Source: Leptotrichia trevisanii DSM 22070
GTDB lineage: Bacteria; Fusobacteriota; Fusobacteriia; Fusobacteriales; Leptotrichiaceae
Direction: 5' to 3'
DNA: 64,000 bases
Assembly: GCF_000482505.1 (NCBI RefSeq)
Contig: NZ_AXVL01000017.1
Span: 23,336 to 87,335, forward strand
The notes below the pieces were generated by a model that was not told where the DNA came from, did not search any database, and saw only the letters and a list, made by a program, of their open reading frames with translations. The position numbers were made by a program, and so were the translations under genes. Of the stretch, positions 38,057-48,148 are shown in pieces. Every line of letters begins with the position of its first letter. Positions within the stretch are counted from its first letter, which is position 1.

Positions 38057-39145
38057 TTATCTTAATTTCAAAATTACAAATGTTAATAGACATGTCATTA
38101 TTGAAACAATCCAGAATCTTATTGTAACTTTTGTTTCAGGAAGTCCTAGTAGTTCAAAGTGATGGTGAATTGGGGCCATCTTGAATACCCGTTTTCCAAA
38201 AGTTTTAAAATGCCAGACTTGAATCATAACTGACAAGGCCTCCATAATAAATATAAATCCAGCAATTGGCAATAATAATTCCTGTTTTATGAAAATAACG
38301 ATAATTCCTAAAATTCCTCCCAGTGTCAGAGAGCCAGTATCTCCCATAAATACTTGCGCCGGATAAAAATTGTACCATAAAAAACCAATTAACGCACCTA
38401 TTACCGAAGCTAGATAAACTGTTATTTCTGATACTTCTGGAATATGATACAGATTTAAATATTTTGCATAATTATGGTGTCCTGTCAAATATGTTATTAT
38501 AAGAAGCGTAATACTTACCACAATTATTGGCCCACTCACAAGTCCGTCCAGTCCATCCGTCAAATTTACCGCATTTGAAGAGCCGATTATTACAAATGAC
38601 ACAAAAATAAAAAACAGGACTGGTGTTATGTATATATACGAATTTTTTATTAACGGATTTATTATCGAAAAATCAATTGTCTTATTAACAAGTCCAAATT
38701 TATACACAAAGCCAAATGTTAATGCTGTGATTATAAGTTGTCCCAATATTTTTTTCTTTCCAGAAAGTCCACTTTTATGTCTTGTTAATTTCAGGTAATC
38801 ATCATAAAATCCAATTGTTGTAAATAAAATTGTAATTACAAACAGAAATACAATAAATTTATTTGTAAAGTTGCCAGCAACTGCTGTTGCAAATAAAATT
38901 GCTCCAATTATTAGAAGCCCTCCCATTGTAGGTGTTCCCGACTTGTCAAAATGCGATTTAGGCCCTTCCTCCCTTGCCGTATCTCCATATTTTTTCTTTT
39001 TAAGCCAGGCAATGAACGGTTTCCCTAAAATTAACATAAACAAAAACGCAATCATAAACGCCACAGACGCTCTTAGCATTATTGATTTAAAAATACGTAA
39101 AACTCTCCAGTTATTTATAAATAACTCTTGCAGTAAATATAACAT
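38057..39145 (-). CDS. mraY: Phospho-MurNAc-pentapeptide transferase
   Basis: MraY transfers phospho-MurNAc-pentapeptide to undecaprenyl phosphate, giving lipid I. The 362 residues are a ten-helix membrane protein with the catalytic TTIGFYDDYLKLTRH, NAVNLTDGLDGLVSG, the FMGDTGSLTLGG loop and PIHHHFELLG motifs. Second gene of the cluster after murF. Confidence 0.96.
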   Translation of the reverse strand: MLYLLQELFINNWRVLRIFKSIMLRASVAFMIAFLFMLILGKPFIAWLKKKKYGDTAREEGPKSHFDKSGTPTMGGLLIIGAILFATAVAGNFTNKFIVFLFVITILFTTIGFYDDYLKLTRHKSGLSGKKKILGQLIITALTFGFVYKFGLVNKTIDFSIINPLIKNSYIYITPVLFFIFVSFVIIGSSNAVNLTDGLDGLVSGPIIVVSITLLIITYLTGHHNYAKYLNLYHIPEVSEITVYLASVIGALIGFLWYNFYPAQVFMGDTGSLTLGGILGIIVIFIKQELLLPIAGFIFIMEALSVMIQVWHFKTFGKRVFKMAPIHHHFELLGLPETKVTIRFWIVSIMTCLLTFVILKLR

Positions 39146-39236
39146 TCTTTATTATAGAATTTTTTTACTCATAATCCATACTCAAACAAATTATATAACA
39201 ATAAAAAAACTCTTCTCCTTTCTTTGTTTAAAATAT

Positions 39237-40631
39237 TTATTTTTCTATGATTTCTTCTAATCTCATTCCCCGTGATGCTTTTAACAGCACTACCTTTTCT
39301 CCAGAAATCTGTCCTATTTTTTCCTTTATTTCTTCCTTTTCATCAAAATGTCCAAATTCCCTGTTTTTCAGGTTCTCATTTTTTAAATTCCCATTGTCCA
39401 CATTTTCCTTTATTTTTTCAAATAGACTTTTCATCCTTTCTCCGAACAAATAAAGTTTGTCAAATTTTGTATTTTTTATTGTATTAAAAAGATTGCTATG
39501 AAGTTCCAGCTCATTTTCCCCCAGTTCCAACATATCCCCCAGAACAACGACTTTTTGTCTATCGTTATATATCTGGGAAAATGTTTCAAGTGATTTCTCC
39601 ATAGACATTGGACTTGCATTATAGGCATCGTTAATATATGTTGTGTCGCCGTTTTCAATTATTTGAAATCGCATTCCAGTCAAGCCAATATTTTTCACAG
39701 CTTCACCTATTATTTTATCTTCCATTCCGAATTGTTTAGCCACAGCAATTGCCATAACTAAGTTTAATACATTGTGTTCTCCCAGAACATTCGTTTTATA
39801 ATTTCTCTCAACTGTGCTTTGACAAGTTTTTCCAAAATATTTCAGAAAAAAATCAGTCCCGCTTTCGTTAAAATGAACGTCTCCATAATAAAAATCAGAC
39901 GTTTTATCCCTAAACTCATTATTTCCCAAATTCAAAGCCCTTACAACTTCAATATTTTCAGCTTTCACATTTTTTAAATATTCATCATCGCCATTGATTA
40001 CGAGCGTATTTTTAATATACGGGATAATTTCCGTTTTTGCCAAAAATACATTTTCCTTCGTTTTCAGAAATTCCAGATGTGATTCACCAATGTTGGTAAT
40101 AACATTAATATCAGGCAATGCAATCTGTCCCAGCAGATCAATTTCCCCAAAGCCGCTCATCCCCATTTCCAGAATGATAAACTCATCATCTTTTTCAGCA
40201 CGCAACAAAGTGAAGGGCAGTCCAATATGATTATTGTAATTCCCTTCAGTCTTTTTTCCTTTATATTTTTGTGAAAGCAGGTGGTAAATCATGTCCTTTA
40301 CAGTCGTTTTCCCGTTGCTCCCCGTAATTCCTATTACTTTTATATCTAAATTCTTTCGCCATTCTCTGGCAAAATTTTGCAGAAACACAACACTGTCCTT
40401 TACAAAAAATGCACGATCAGCATACTTTTCATCAATTTCCACAGCTTCACTGTCATAAACAGCCAAAGCCCCTTTTTCCAATGCTTCATTAACAAAATTG
40501 TTCCCGCCTCTGATGGCAACAAAAACATCATTTTCATCAAGTTCCTTTGAATTAATAGAAACTTTATTTATCTCAAAATCTGATATTTTCCCTTTGTTAA
40601 AGAAACTTTGAAACACTTCACTTTTATTCAT
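39237..40631 (-). CDS. murF: UDP-N-acetylmuramoyl-tripeptide-D-alanyl-D-alanine ligase
   Basis: MurF completes the pentapeptide by adding D-Ala-D-Ala. The 464 residues contain the N-terminal SINSKELDENDVFVAIRG segment, the ATP loop GITGSNGKTTVKDM, YNNHIGLPFTLL, and NDAYNASPMSM. First gene of the cluster, 60 bases after a strong promoter, with TTGGAGAAATTTT before the ATG. murE and ddl are not in the window. Confidence 0.96.
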   Translation of the reverse strand: MNKSEVFQSFFNKGKISDFEINKVSINSKELDENDVFVAIRGGNNFVNEALEKGALAVYDSEAVEIDEKYADRAFFVKDSVVFLQNFAREWRKNLDIKVIGITGSNGKTTVKDMIYHLLSQKYKGKKTEGNYNNHIGLPFTLLRAEKDDEFIILEMGMSGFGEIDLLGQIALPDINVITNIGESHLEFLKTKENVFLAKTEIIPYIKNTLVINGDDEYLKNVKAENIEVVRALNLGNNEFRDKTSDFYYGDVHFNESGTDFFLKYFGKTCQSTVERNYKTNVLGEHNVLNLVMAIAVAKQFGMEDKIIGEAVKNIGLTGMRFQIIENGDTTYINDAYNASPMSMEKSLETFSQIYNDRQKVVVLGDMLELGENELELHSNLFNTIKNTKFDKLYLFGERMKSLFEKIKENVDNGNLKNENLKNREFGHFDEKEEIKEKIGQISGEKVVLLKASRGMRLEEIIEK

Positions 40632-40690
40632 AAAATTTCTCCAAATTCTTATCTAATTTAATACTTTTTCACAATTATCCATATTATAAA

Positions 40691-40719
40691 ATTATATCAT
40701 TTGAAGAGCATTTTTTCAA
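40691..40719 (-). promoter_or_regulatory. Promoter of the mur/fts cluster
   Basis: The minus strand reads TTGAAA, 17 bp, TATAAT. It is the only strong promoter seen upstream of murF, and the nine genes to ftsZ lie on one strand. The 168 bases before it hold no gene. Confidence 0.72.
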
Positions 40720-40887
40720 TATATTTTTATTTTTTTTTCAAATTTTTCTAAAAGAATTTATCTTATACCCAAACCTGTTTAAAAATGAATTGGTAAAAAT
40801 TATATAAACCTAAAGTTTGAACAATATGTCCACAATTTTTGAACTTAATTTTAAAACTTTTTATTATACGTAATTTAATTTTTATAA

Positions 40888-41597
40888 TTATCTCACTTCT
40901 ATCATTTTTATCTCTGTTCTATCCCCTCTATGCCGTGATTTTGAATATTCAAAAATTTGTCCATTTGATAAAAAAGCAACTTGTTCAACTTCCAGAACAG
41001 GAATCAGCTCTTTGATTTTTAAATATTTTTTTTCCAAATCCGTTGGCAAATCCGCCTTTATTACCCTATGTGCACTTTGTATGCTTAAATTCAATGTATT
41101 TTCTATATATTCATAAATAGAATCCTTTAATACATCCTCTTTTAACCCTTTGATTGTAGATATTGGCATATAGGTGTATTCGATAACGCAAGGTTCGTCG
41201 TTTAAGTAACGCACTCTTTCAATATAATAGACAAAATCATTTCTTTCTATTTTTAATTTTTCAGCTATTTCGGCTGAAGCCGGGATAACTTTGAACTTTA
41301 TAATGGCGGATGCAACCTTTTTATTTCCATGAGTTGCCTTAAATCCCATAAACTGCTTTTTCATGGCGATTTCTATTGCATCGTCATCCCTCATATCCTT
41401 TACAAATGTTCCAGAACCTCTCCTTTTGATGATCAGCCCTTCTGAAACCAGTAAATCCATGGCTTTTTTACGGTAATCCTGCTTGCCTTGTATTTTTCAC
41501 ACATTTCCTTTTCATTTGGAAGCTTTTCATTTGGAATATAATCTCCATTTATTATTTTATTTCTTAATTCCTGAGCAATTTCTCTATATTTTAACAC
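40888..41597 (-). pseudogene. GntR/UTRA-family regulator of the beta-glucoside unit, frameshifted
   Basis: The gene starts at a GTG at 41597 with AAGGAG 9 bases upstream, giving MLKYREIAQELRNKIINGDYIPNEKLPNEKEMCEKYKASRITV, a GntR winged helix. The frame then shifts at a run of six A at 41464-41469; seven would restore VKKAMDLLVSEGLIIKRRGSGTFV. From there the second frame continues through the UTRA effector domain (VIEYTYMPISTIKG to KSRHRGDRTEIKMIEVR). The total is one base short of whole codons. As written the DNA-binding half is cut from the sensing half. Context suggests a local repressor of the PTS and GH1 genes. Confidence 0.8.
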
Positions 41598-41626
41598 TAT
41601 TTCCATCTCCTTAAATAATTTTTTTC

Positions 41627-41655
41627 ATTATAAAATATTTATCCTTTAAAGTCAA
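41627..41655 (-). promoter_or_regulatory. Promoter of the GntR gene
   Basis: The minus strand reads TTGACT, 17 bp, TATAAT. The same hexamers and spacing occur before the GH1 gene at 44628-44656. Confidence 0.75.
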
Positions 41656-41675
41656 TATTGTAAAAAAGTGGAACG

Positions 41676-41715
41676 GAGAAAAAATGGACTATATTTGTTC
41701 AAATAACATAGCCCA
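41676..41715 (-). terminator. Terminator after the PTS EIIC gene
   Basis: TGGGCTAT and ATAGTCCA (8 bp, one G-U) enclose a second short stem ATTTG/CAAAT, followed in the minus direction by TTTTTT. It separates the EIIC gene from gntR. Confidence 0.75.
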
Positions 41716-41728
41716 TAATTTTTAATAA

Positions 41729-43042
41729 CTATTCTTTCTCTTTCGCTTCATTTTCTTTTTTTCTTTTTTCCTCTTCATACTGCTTTTGGGAATACAGTAT
41801 AAACGGTATCCATAAAAGCACCATTACAACGAAACCTACTATTTGTATTACCCCTCCCATAATAGAATTTGTTGCAAGCGTTCCACTTATTCCAAGAGGC
41901 ATAGTCCATGGTACCGCCACTCCTGTTGTTCTAGGCATTAATCCAATTTTTGTTGCAAAATAGGCAATTGAGATTGTTATTGGTGATCCCAGTATCCACG
42001 GTATTGCAAGTATAGGATTCAATATTACAGGAAGTCCAAATAATGTAGGTTCGGATATATTGAATATTCCTGGTATAAATCCTAATTTTGCCACTTCCCT
42101 TTGCTGTTTTATTCTGCTTACAATAAAAACCGCTGTTAATGCTGACAATGCCCCCATCGAACCAATACTTACCGAAAACATCTCTATAAACTGCTTTGTT
42201 ACAATATGAGGTAATGGCTGTCCTGCATTATACGCATTCAAATTTTCTAGTGAAGCCACATTCCAGATTGTATCCATTATCGGATTTACCACAAGATGTC
42301 CGTGTACTCCAAAGAACCAGAAGAACTGTACCAATGTTGCGGCTATTATTGTGGCAAAGAAAGATGTTCCCAAACCAACAAGCGGTTTTTGTAAAAATTC
42401 ATACACAAAAGTATGTATTGATTCAAATTTAGTATGTTTAAAGAGAATGTTTATTATCATAAATACACTTAAAGTCAAAAATCCTGGAATAATCGCTGAA
42501 AATGATTTTGAAATCGCAGGTGGAACATCTTTAGGCATTTTTATAGTCAAATTCTTATTTAACAAAAACCCATAAATAGTTGTCGATATAATTGATACAA
42601 AAATTGCAACAAACAGCCCTTGAGCTCCAACTAACGAAGTTGGAATAACTCCTGTCATCAGTTCCCCATTTTCAAGTTTTACTGAAAAAGGTGTTACTAT
42701 AAAAAATGCTACAAGTGCCACAGCCCCAGAATATATTGCATCCTGCATTCTCTTCGGATTTTTATACAAGTACAAATAATAACCAATCCCTATGCTTACA
42801 AATATCGACATAAGCAACATTGAGCTTTCTATCGAATGTCCCATCAGGGCTCCAAGCCCTTCCCTAGCCTTTTCGCTAAACCCGGGAAAGTTTGTTACAA
42901 CAAGCAAAATTGAACCAAACATTGTAAGCGGAAATGAAAGCATAAAAGCATCCCTTAAACTAAGCAAATAAATATTTTTCCCAATAATTCCCGCAAAGCT
43001 CATTAATTTTTCAGATAATTTTTCCTTAAAAGTTCTTTCCAT
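41729..43042 (-). CDS. PTS EIIC, lactose/cellobiose family
   Basis: The membrane component of a phosphotransferase system of the lactose/cellobiose family, importing and phosphorylating a beta-disaccharide. The 437 residues from the ATG at 43042 (AGGTG 6 bases upstream) have 8-10 hydrophobic helices and the family parts FFWFFGVHGHLVVNPIM, the GSMGALSALTAVF segment, and FGLPVILNPILAIPW, ending in a charged Lys/Glu tail. No EIIA or EIIB gene is in the neighbourhood, so those must be encoded elsewhere. It follows the GH1 gene in the same unit. Confidence 0.88.
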   Translation of the reverse strand: MERTFKEKLSEKLMSFAGIIGKNIYLLSLRDAFMLSFPLTMFGSILLVVTNFPGFSEKAREGLGALMGHSIESSMLLMSIFVSIGIGYYLYLYKNPKRMQDAIYSGAVALVAFFIVTPFSVKLENGELMTGVIPTSLVGAQGLFVAIFVSIISTTIYGFLLNKNLTIKMPKDVPPAISKSFSAIIPGFLTLSVFMIINILFKHTKFESIHTFVYEFLQKPLVGLGTSFFATIIAATLVQFFWFFGVHGHLVVNPIMDTIWNVASLENLNAYNAGQPLPHIVTKQFIEMFSVSIGSMGALSALTAVFIVSRIKQQREVAKLGFIPGIFNISEPTLFGLPVILNPILAIPWILGSPITISIAYFATKIGLMPRTTGVAVPWTMPLGISGTLATNSIMGGVIQIVGFVVMVLLWIPFILYSQKQYEEEKRKKENEAKEKE

Positions 43043-43155
43043 TTTTTTCACCTCAAATATAATTTCTATTTTTTATTATTTTTCAAAATTTTATAAATTT
43101 ATAGTAAAAACACTTTAAAGCTAAAACTCAGAAGTTATAGATATTTTACTTAAAT

Positions 43156-44568
43156 TTAAATATCCCAGCCATCAATTTCGTTAGTTTCAGAAACTTTCTT
43201 TATCCAGTATCCTGATTTTTTTACTGTCTTTATTTGTGTTGGCAAATCGACCGAGATAAATCCGTATCTATTCTTGTAGGCATTTGTCCAGGACCAGCAG
43301 TCTATTGGTGTCCAAGTGTGGTAGCCAAAGCAGTTTGATCCTTCTTCTATTGCTCTATGAAGATATGTCAGATGTTCCCTAAAAAAATCTATTCTATAGT
43401 TATCTTCAATTATCCCCTGTTCATTCTTAAATTTTTCTTCATCTTCGACACCCATTCCATTTTCTGAAATAAACCATTTTATATTTTTATAGTTATCCTG
43501 AATATTTTTAGCAATATCATAAATCGCCTGCGGATAAATTTCCCATCCTCTGTAAATATTCATTCTTTTCCCTGGCATATCATAATTTTCAAAATATTTA
43601 TCAGGCAGCCAGCCATTTTTAGAAATATCAAACTCTGTTTCTCTTGCCTTTATTCTTCTAGGCTGATAATAATTCACTCCCAGAAAGTCAACTGTATTTT
43701 CTGAAATAATTTTTAGTTCCTCTTCTGTACTTTCCCACAAAACTCCATCCTTTTCCAATATATCTGTCAGCAATTCAGGAAATTTACCATAAATCGCAGG
43801 ATCCAGAAATGAATTATTAAAAAAAGCATCTGATATTTTCGCAGCCTTTACGTCCTCTTCATTTTCACTCCTTGGATACGATGGCGTCAAATTCAAAATT
43901 ACTCCTATTTTCCCATCTTTTTTCAACGATTCTATTTTCCTAAATTCCCCAATTACCTTTGCCGAAGCAAGTGCCGTATTATACAAAACCTGCATAGCTT
44001 TTTTTCCATCCACAATCAGCGGATAATGGAATTGATACATATATTGTGCCTCCACAGGCACTATAGGCTCATTAAATGTTGTCCAGTATTTTACCTTGTC
44101 CCCAAACAGTTCAAATGCTTTTCTGGCATATTTTACAAACAATTCAACTACATGCTTTGATTCCCAGCCGCCATATTTTTCCTGCAATTCTATTGGCATA
44201 TCAAAATGGAACAAGTTCAGTACAAGAGTAATCCCATTTTTCTCAAATTCCTCTATAACCTCTTTATAAAATCTCACTCCATCCTCATCAACTTCCCCAG
44301 TTTCAAAATCCTTTATGAGCCGTGTCCATTGAATCGACGTTCTTAATGAATTAAGCCCTATTTCCTTATATAATTTTATATCTTCCCTAAAACTGTTATA
44401 AAAATTTGAAGCCACATCAGGCCCTACACCATCAAAAAACACCTTCTTATCTGTATCAAACCAGTAGTCAAATATATTTCTGCTCTTCTTATTAAATCTC
44501 CCCTCACTCTGTGGCCCCGAAGTAGCCGATCCCCACCAGAAATTATCTGGAAATTTCAATTTTGCCAT
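43156..44568 (-). CDS. 6-phospho-beta-glucosidase (GH1)
   Basis: A family 1 glycoside hydrolase that would split the phosphorylated disaccharide brought in by the adjacent PTS. The 470 residues include the N-terminal FPDNFWWGSATSGPQSEG, the acid/base TFNEP near residue 167 and the nucleophile in ISENG near 370. A GGAGG site lies before the ATG. Position next to EIIC and a GntR/UTRA regulator supports a 6-phospho enzyme over a plain beta-glucosidase. Confidence 0.92.
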   Translation of the reverse strand: MAKLKFPDNFWWGSATSGPQSEGRFNKKSRNIFDYWFDTDKKVFFDGVGPDVASNFYNSFREDIKLYKEIGLNSLRTSIQWTRLIKDFETGEVDEDGVRFYKEVIEEFEKNGITLVLNLFHFDMPIELQEKYGGWESKHVVELFVKYARKAFELFGDKVKYWTTFNEPIVPVEAQYMYQFHYPLIVDGKKAMQVLYNTALASAKVIGEFRKIESLKKDGKIGVILNLTPSYPRSENEEDVKAAKISDAFFNNSFLDPAIYGKFPELLTDILEKDGVLWESTEEELKIISENTVDFLGVNYYQPRRIKARETEFDISKNGWLPDKYFENYDMPGKRMNIYRGWEIYPQAIYDIAKNIQDNYKNIKWFISENGMGVEDEEKFKNEQGIIEDNYRIDFFREHLTYLHRAIEEGSNCFGYHTWTPIDCWSWTNAYKNRYGFISVDLPTQIKTVKKSGYWIKKVSETNEIDGWDI

Positions 44569-44627
44569 TACTATCCCTCCATCTATCTAATTATCTATAT
44601 CTATATCTTTTCCTTATTTTCAATATT

Positions 44628-44656
44628 ATTATATTTTCATTTTTAATAAAAGTCAA
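44628..44656 (-). promoter_or_regulatory. Promoter of the GH1-EIIC unit
   Basis: The minus strand reads TTGACT, 17 bp, TATAAT. An inverted repeat AAAAGA-4-TCTTTT at 44667-44682 lies 10 bases upstream and is a candidate operator. Confidence 0.72.
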
Positions 44657-44702
44657 ATCTTTGTTTTTAAAAGATATGTCTTTTGAATTAAAAAAATAAA
44701 AC

Positions 44703-44748
44703 AAAAAAAGACTAAACTCAGAATTTACTATTTCAAGCAAGTCTTTTC
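44703..44748 (-). terminator. Terminator after the esterase gene
   Basis: AAAAGACT and AGTCTTTT form an 8-bp stem followed in the minus direction by TTTG and more T. It lies 37 bases after the esterase stop. Confidence 0.65.
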
Positions 44749-44784
44749 CAATTTCATTTTAACATCTCTAGTAAACTAAAATTT

Positions 44785-46059
44785 TTATTTTTTCAAACGT
44801 TGCTTTGCCATCCACTCAAACAAATGTTCCCCTTTATTATTCACAGGCATATTTCTAAGACTATAAATCCAGCTCCAGTGTCCATTGTACTCAGTTTCAC
44901 CAATTTTTACATTTGGATAAGAGGAAAGTATTGCTCCATATTTTGAAAGAACATCGTAAACTCTTTTACTTGTATTTTCGTAGGAAATAGTCGGATCATT
45001 TTTAGCATGAACCATCCAAAGCGGTTTATTTCTTATTTTCATCAAATCCTGTGTAGTAGTTGCAACTCCGCCAGAAGTAGCCGCTTTATCAAGAGCAGCC
45101 GCACTTGTACTAAATGCCGCAAAATAATCTGGATATTCAATCATCATTCTAAATGACATATATCCACCAGCAGAAGCTCCAAAAACATAAATTCTATTTT
45201 TATCAACATTATTTTCAAAAACAAACTCATCAATCATAGCCTTTACTGATTTTATATACCCTTTGGTATAATTATTGTACCAAGTGTCATCAGCTTGCGG
45301 TGCCACAACATAAGCCCCGCCAAATATCTTTTGTGTTTTATCTTCTGCAAAAGCCACTGCCCCACGATTTGCCAATTTTTGTGAAACATTATTCCGATAA
45401 TTCTTGTATCCGCCTTCACCATTCCCATGAAACCAGATTATAAGCGGATGTTTCTTCCCATCATCTTTATTAACAGGTTTAAAATATTGATAATTTACTC
45501 CACTTTTAGACTTCGCCGCTACAAACTTATCAGCTTCCTCATCAACAATTTTCCCTTGTCTATAAATTCCTGTTTTATAACCCTTTATCTCCTTTTTTTG
45601 CTCCACTCTATACTCCAAGTCCATCAATACATTTCGAGAAACATCTCCAGTAACATAACTCAAAGTATTTGCTCCAGCCACATCTTTCCCATATTTCAAA
45701 TTAATAACAATATTACCCTTATCATTTACAAAAATATTCTCAATTTCCCTCTCAACTTCAAATGTCCCCGATGATTTAGTCTTATCGTCTAGCACAATTC
45801 CAGCGTCTTTTGGCAAAGTTCCTTTAGCAAAAACTTTAAATGTATCTTTGTCAATTTGCTTATTTTGAATATTTTTCCCTTGCCCTTTTGTATCAATTTC
45901 AATCGAAACTATATTCTGCCCATAATCAAATACTTTTGCCTTTAATGATAAATATGTATTAAAATCATATCCACCTTTAAAAACTAATTCTGATGCAATT
46001 CCTAACATACTTACAAAAAACAAACCTACAAACACCAATACCTTCGTTCTCATAGCCAT
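44785..46059 (-). CDS. Secreted esterase of the alpha/beta-hydrolase fold
   Basis: The 424 residues begin with a signal peptide (MAMRTKVLVFVGLFFVSMLG to IAS). Residues 30-180 form an Ig-like N-terminal domain; the rest is an alpha/beta hydrolase with HPLIIWFHGNGEGG, the nucleophile serine in FGASAGGYMS near residue 297, aspartate in HAKNDPT near 356 and histidine in YNGHWSW near 393. Such two-domain proteins resemble family 1 carbohydrate esterases and PHB-depolymerase-like enzymes. The substrate is unknown; neighbouring sugar genes suggest an acylated polysaccharide. The start is taken at 46059 from an AGAGG site. Confidence 0.8.
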   Translation of the reverse strand: MAMRTKVLVFVGLFFVSMLGIASELVFKGGYDFNTYLSLKAKVFDYGQNIVSIEIDTKGQGKNIQNKQIDKDTFKVFAKGTLPKDAGIVLDDKTKSSGTFEVEREIENIFVNDKGNIVINLKYGKDVAGANTLSYVTGDVSRNVLMDLEYRVEQKKEIKGYKTGIYRQGKIVDEEADKFVAAKSKSGVNYQYFKPVNKDDGKKHPLIIWFHGNGEGGYKNYRNNVSQKLANRGAVAFAEDKTQKIFGGAYVVAPQADDTWYNNYTKGYIKSVKAMIDEFVFENNVDKNRIYVFGASAGGYMSFRMMIEYPDYFAAFSTSAAALDKAATSGGVATTTQDLMKIRNKPLWMVHAKNDPTISYENTSKRVYDVLSKYGAILSSYPNVKIGETEYNGHWSWIYSLRNMPVNNKGEHLFEWMAKQRLKK

Positions 46060-46134
46060 CACTTCCTCTACAATATTTTTTATTTCAAATTTAATTGATA
46101 AAATTATTAAATAAAGTAAAAATTTAAAAGTAAA

Positions 46135-47838
46135 CTATTTTATCTTTAATTTCCTATACCTATTCACCGCCGCACAAAATTCCTGCTTTCTAGGCAATGC
46201 CAAATTTCCTGGATGCCCTGTATACGAAGAAATCGAATCAAGCCCTTCTTTTTCAATTCTTTCATAAATCCTGTCAGCCGCTTGCGAAAGTGTCAGTTTT
46301 TCATCCAGTACTTTATTTTTAAAATAGTCAATCATTACAGCAATGCAGTTTGTCTGGCTGTCATCCACAAGCTGCTCCAGCCCTGAAATGTCGATTAATT
46401 CTTTTCCATACAGAATACTGTATTTCCCTTTGGCTTTTGTTTTATCCAGTTTTCCAGATTGCGAAAAACTTTTTTTGAGTGGAATTCGTTGTGTAACTCC
46501 TTGAAATTTATCATTTGAAGAAAATTCCCTTTTATTTTCATCCGATTTTGCAATCTCTTTTGCTTTTTCTGTCACATCTTTTGGCACATATTCATCCATC
46601 ATTATAACGTGATTTGCCACATCAAAATAATCTCCAGAGCCACCAACAATCAATATAGTAGAAACTCCAAAATTGTCATAAAGTTCCTTTACCCTGTCAA
46701 TAAACGGTGTTATCGGCTCTTTTTCCTTTTCCACAAGTTTTTGCATTCTTCCATCACGAATCATAAAATTTGTAGCCGAAGTATCCTCATCTATTAAAAT
46801 CAAAGAAGTCCCATATTCCAAGGCTTCTGCCACATTTGCCGCCTGCGATGTGCTTCCACTCGCATTTTCAGTTGAAAAAGCCCTTGTATCTTTATTTTGT
46901 GGCAAGTTATTGATAAATCCGCTTATATTCACCTTTTCCACATTTCTTCCATCTTCCGCACGTATTTTTACCGCATCCGATTCAGAAATTATAAGTTCTC
47001 TCCCATCTTGAGCAATATGATTGTAAACCCCTCTTTCAAGTGCTGCAAGCAACGTGGATTTTCCGTGGTAACCTCCACCCACAATTAGCGTAATTCCTTT
47101 TGGAATACCCATTCCACTTACTTTTTTTCCACTTGGAAGTTTTAACGTAACCTCAAATTTTTCTGGACTTTTAAACTTAACTGCATTTTTCATAGGCTTA
47201 TCCGAAACCCCACTTTCACGTGGAAGCACAGAACCATTAGCCACAAATGCAACAAGCCCTTTTTCCTTCAACATTTTTCTCGCATATTCCTGATCCAGCA
47301 CTAGAATTACCTGCTCATTTAACGCTTTTTTATTCAAATTATCATAAATAATGGATTTTTCCACAATTTCAGGCAGCTGCTCAAAAATAATTTTCTGTGC
47401 GGCTTTTCCCATTATCCGTCTGCCTCTCGCAGGCATCCCCATTTCAAACCTCACTTCAACTTTATCTCCCTTTATGAAAACTGAAGTTCTTTCTAAGATT
47501 TCCTGTCCACATCTGTCAATAAAAATTCTTCCACTGTCCCCAGTTCCTGTACCGTCATTCCCACTTTTCTGAATTTCCCTGTAAAAATTTCTCGTAAGAA
47601 AATCTGAAACTGCAATATTCTTATCCTTCGTATCTGTCAGCTCATAAGGAATTCCGCAAATTTTTCTATCCATTATAACCCTCATTTTTGAAGGCGGAGC
47701 ATAAGGATCCGACTGCACGTGATCAATCGCAAGAACATACTTTTCAAACCTATATTCCCCTTTAAGCGACTTATACACCGAATAACTTTTTCCATCCATT
47801 GAAAATAATATTTTTTCTAAATCTCTATAACTTTTCAT
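46135..47838 (-). CDS. Predicted P-loop ATPase of the ABC class (PF09818 type)
   Basis: A 567-residue soluble protein matching the predicted ATPase of the ABC class. The start is taken at 47838 (MKSYRDLEKIL) with GGAGAG 9 bases upstream. It has Walker A GGGYHGKST near residue 250, Walker B SLILIDEDTSATNFM with an Asp pair, and a conserved C-terminal segment ending ALPRKQEFCAAVNRYRKL. There is no transmembrane segment. The function of this family is not established; it may act on nucleic acids. Single gene, 75 bases after the esterase on the transcript side. Confidence 0.8.
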   Translation of the reverse strand: MKSYRDLEKILFSMDGKSYSVYKSLKGEYRFEKYVLAIDHVQSDPYAPPSKMRVIMDRKICGIPYELTDTKDKNIAVSDFLTRNFYREIQKSGNDGTGTGDSGRIFIDRCGQEILERTSVFIKGDKVEVRFEMGMPARGRRIMGKAAQKIIFEQLPEIVEKSIIYDNLNKKALNEQVILVLDQEYARKMLKEKGLVAFVANGSVLPRESGVSDKPMKNAVKFKSPEKFEVTLKLPSGKKVSGMGIPKGITLIVGGGYHGKSTLLAALERGVYNHIAQDGRELIISESDAVKIRAEDGRNVEKVNISGFINNLPQNKDTRAFSTENASGSTSQAANVAEALEYGTSLILIDEDTSATNFMIRDGRMQKLVEKEKEPITPFIDRVKELYDNFGVSTILIVGGSGDYFDVANHVIMMDEYVPKDVTEKAKEIAKSDENKREFSSNDKFQGVTQRIPLKKSFSQSGKLDKTKAKGKYSILYGKELIDISGLEQLVDDSQTNCIAVMIDYFKNKVLDEKLTLSQAADRIYERIEKEGLDSISSYTGHPGNLALPRKQEFCAAVNRYRKLKIK

Positions 47839-48148
47839 CTTTTGCAATCTCTCCTTCTGTTTATTAATATTTTTCTTCACTTTATGTCCAATACTTATTT
47901 AGAACTGAACTCAAAGGTATATTTCTAGAGCTTCTAATTTATGTTTGAGGCTTTCATTTATCCATTTTGCTTTTCCAAGATTATTTAAAAAAATTTTGTT
48001 ATCCTCATAATAAAAAATATAATAAAATTTTTAAGGATAATGTCTTATTAATTTAAGAATACAACTTAATTTTTTTTTAGTATTTCCTGTTTTATAATAT
48101 GATTCAGCCTTGAATAATTAAGATAGTTTTTATTATAAAATCAATTCG

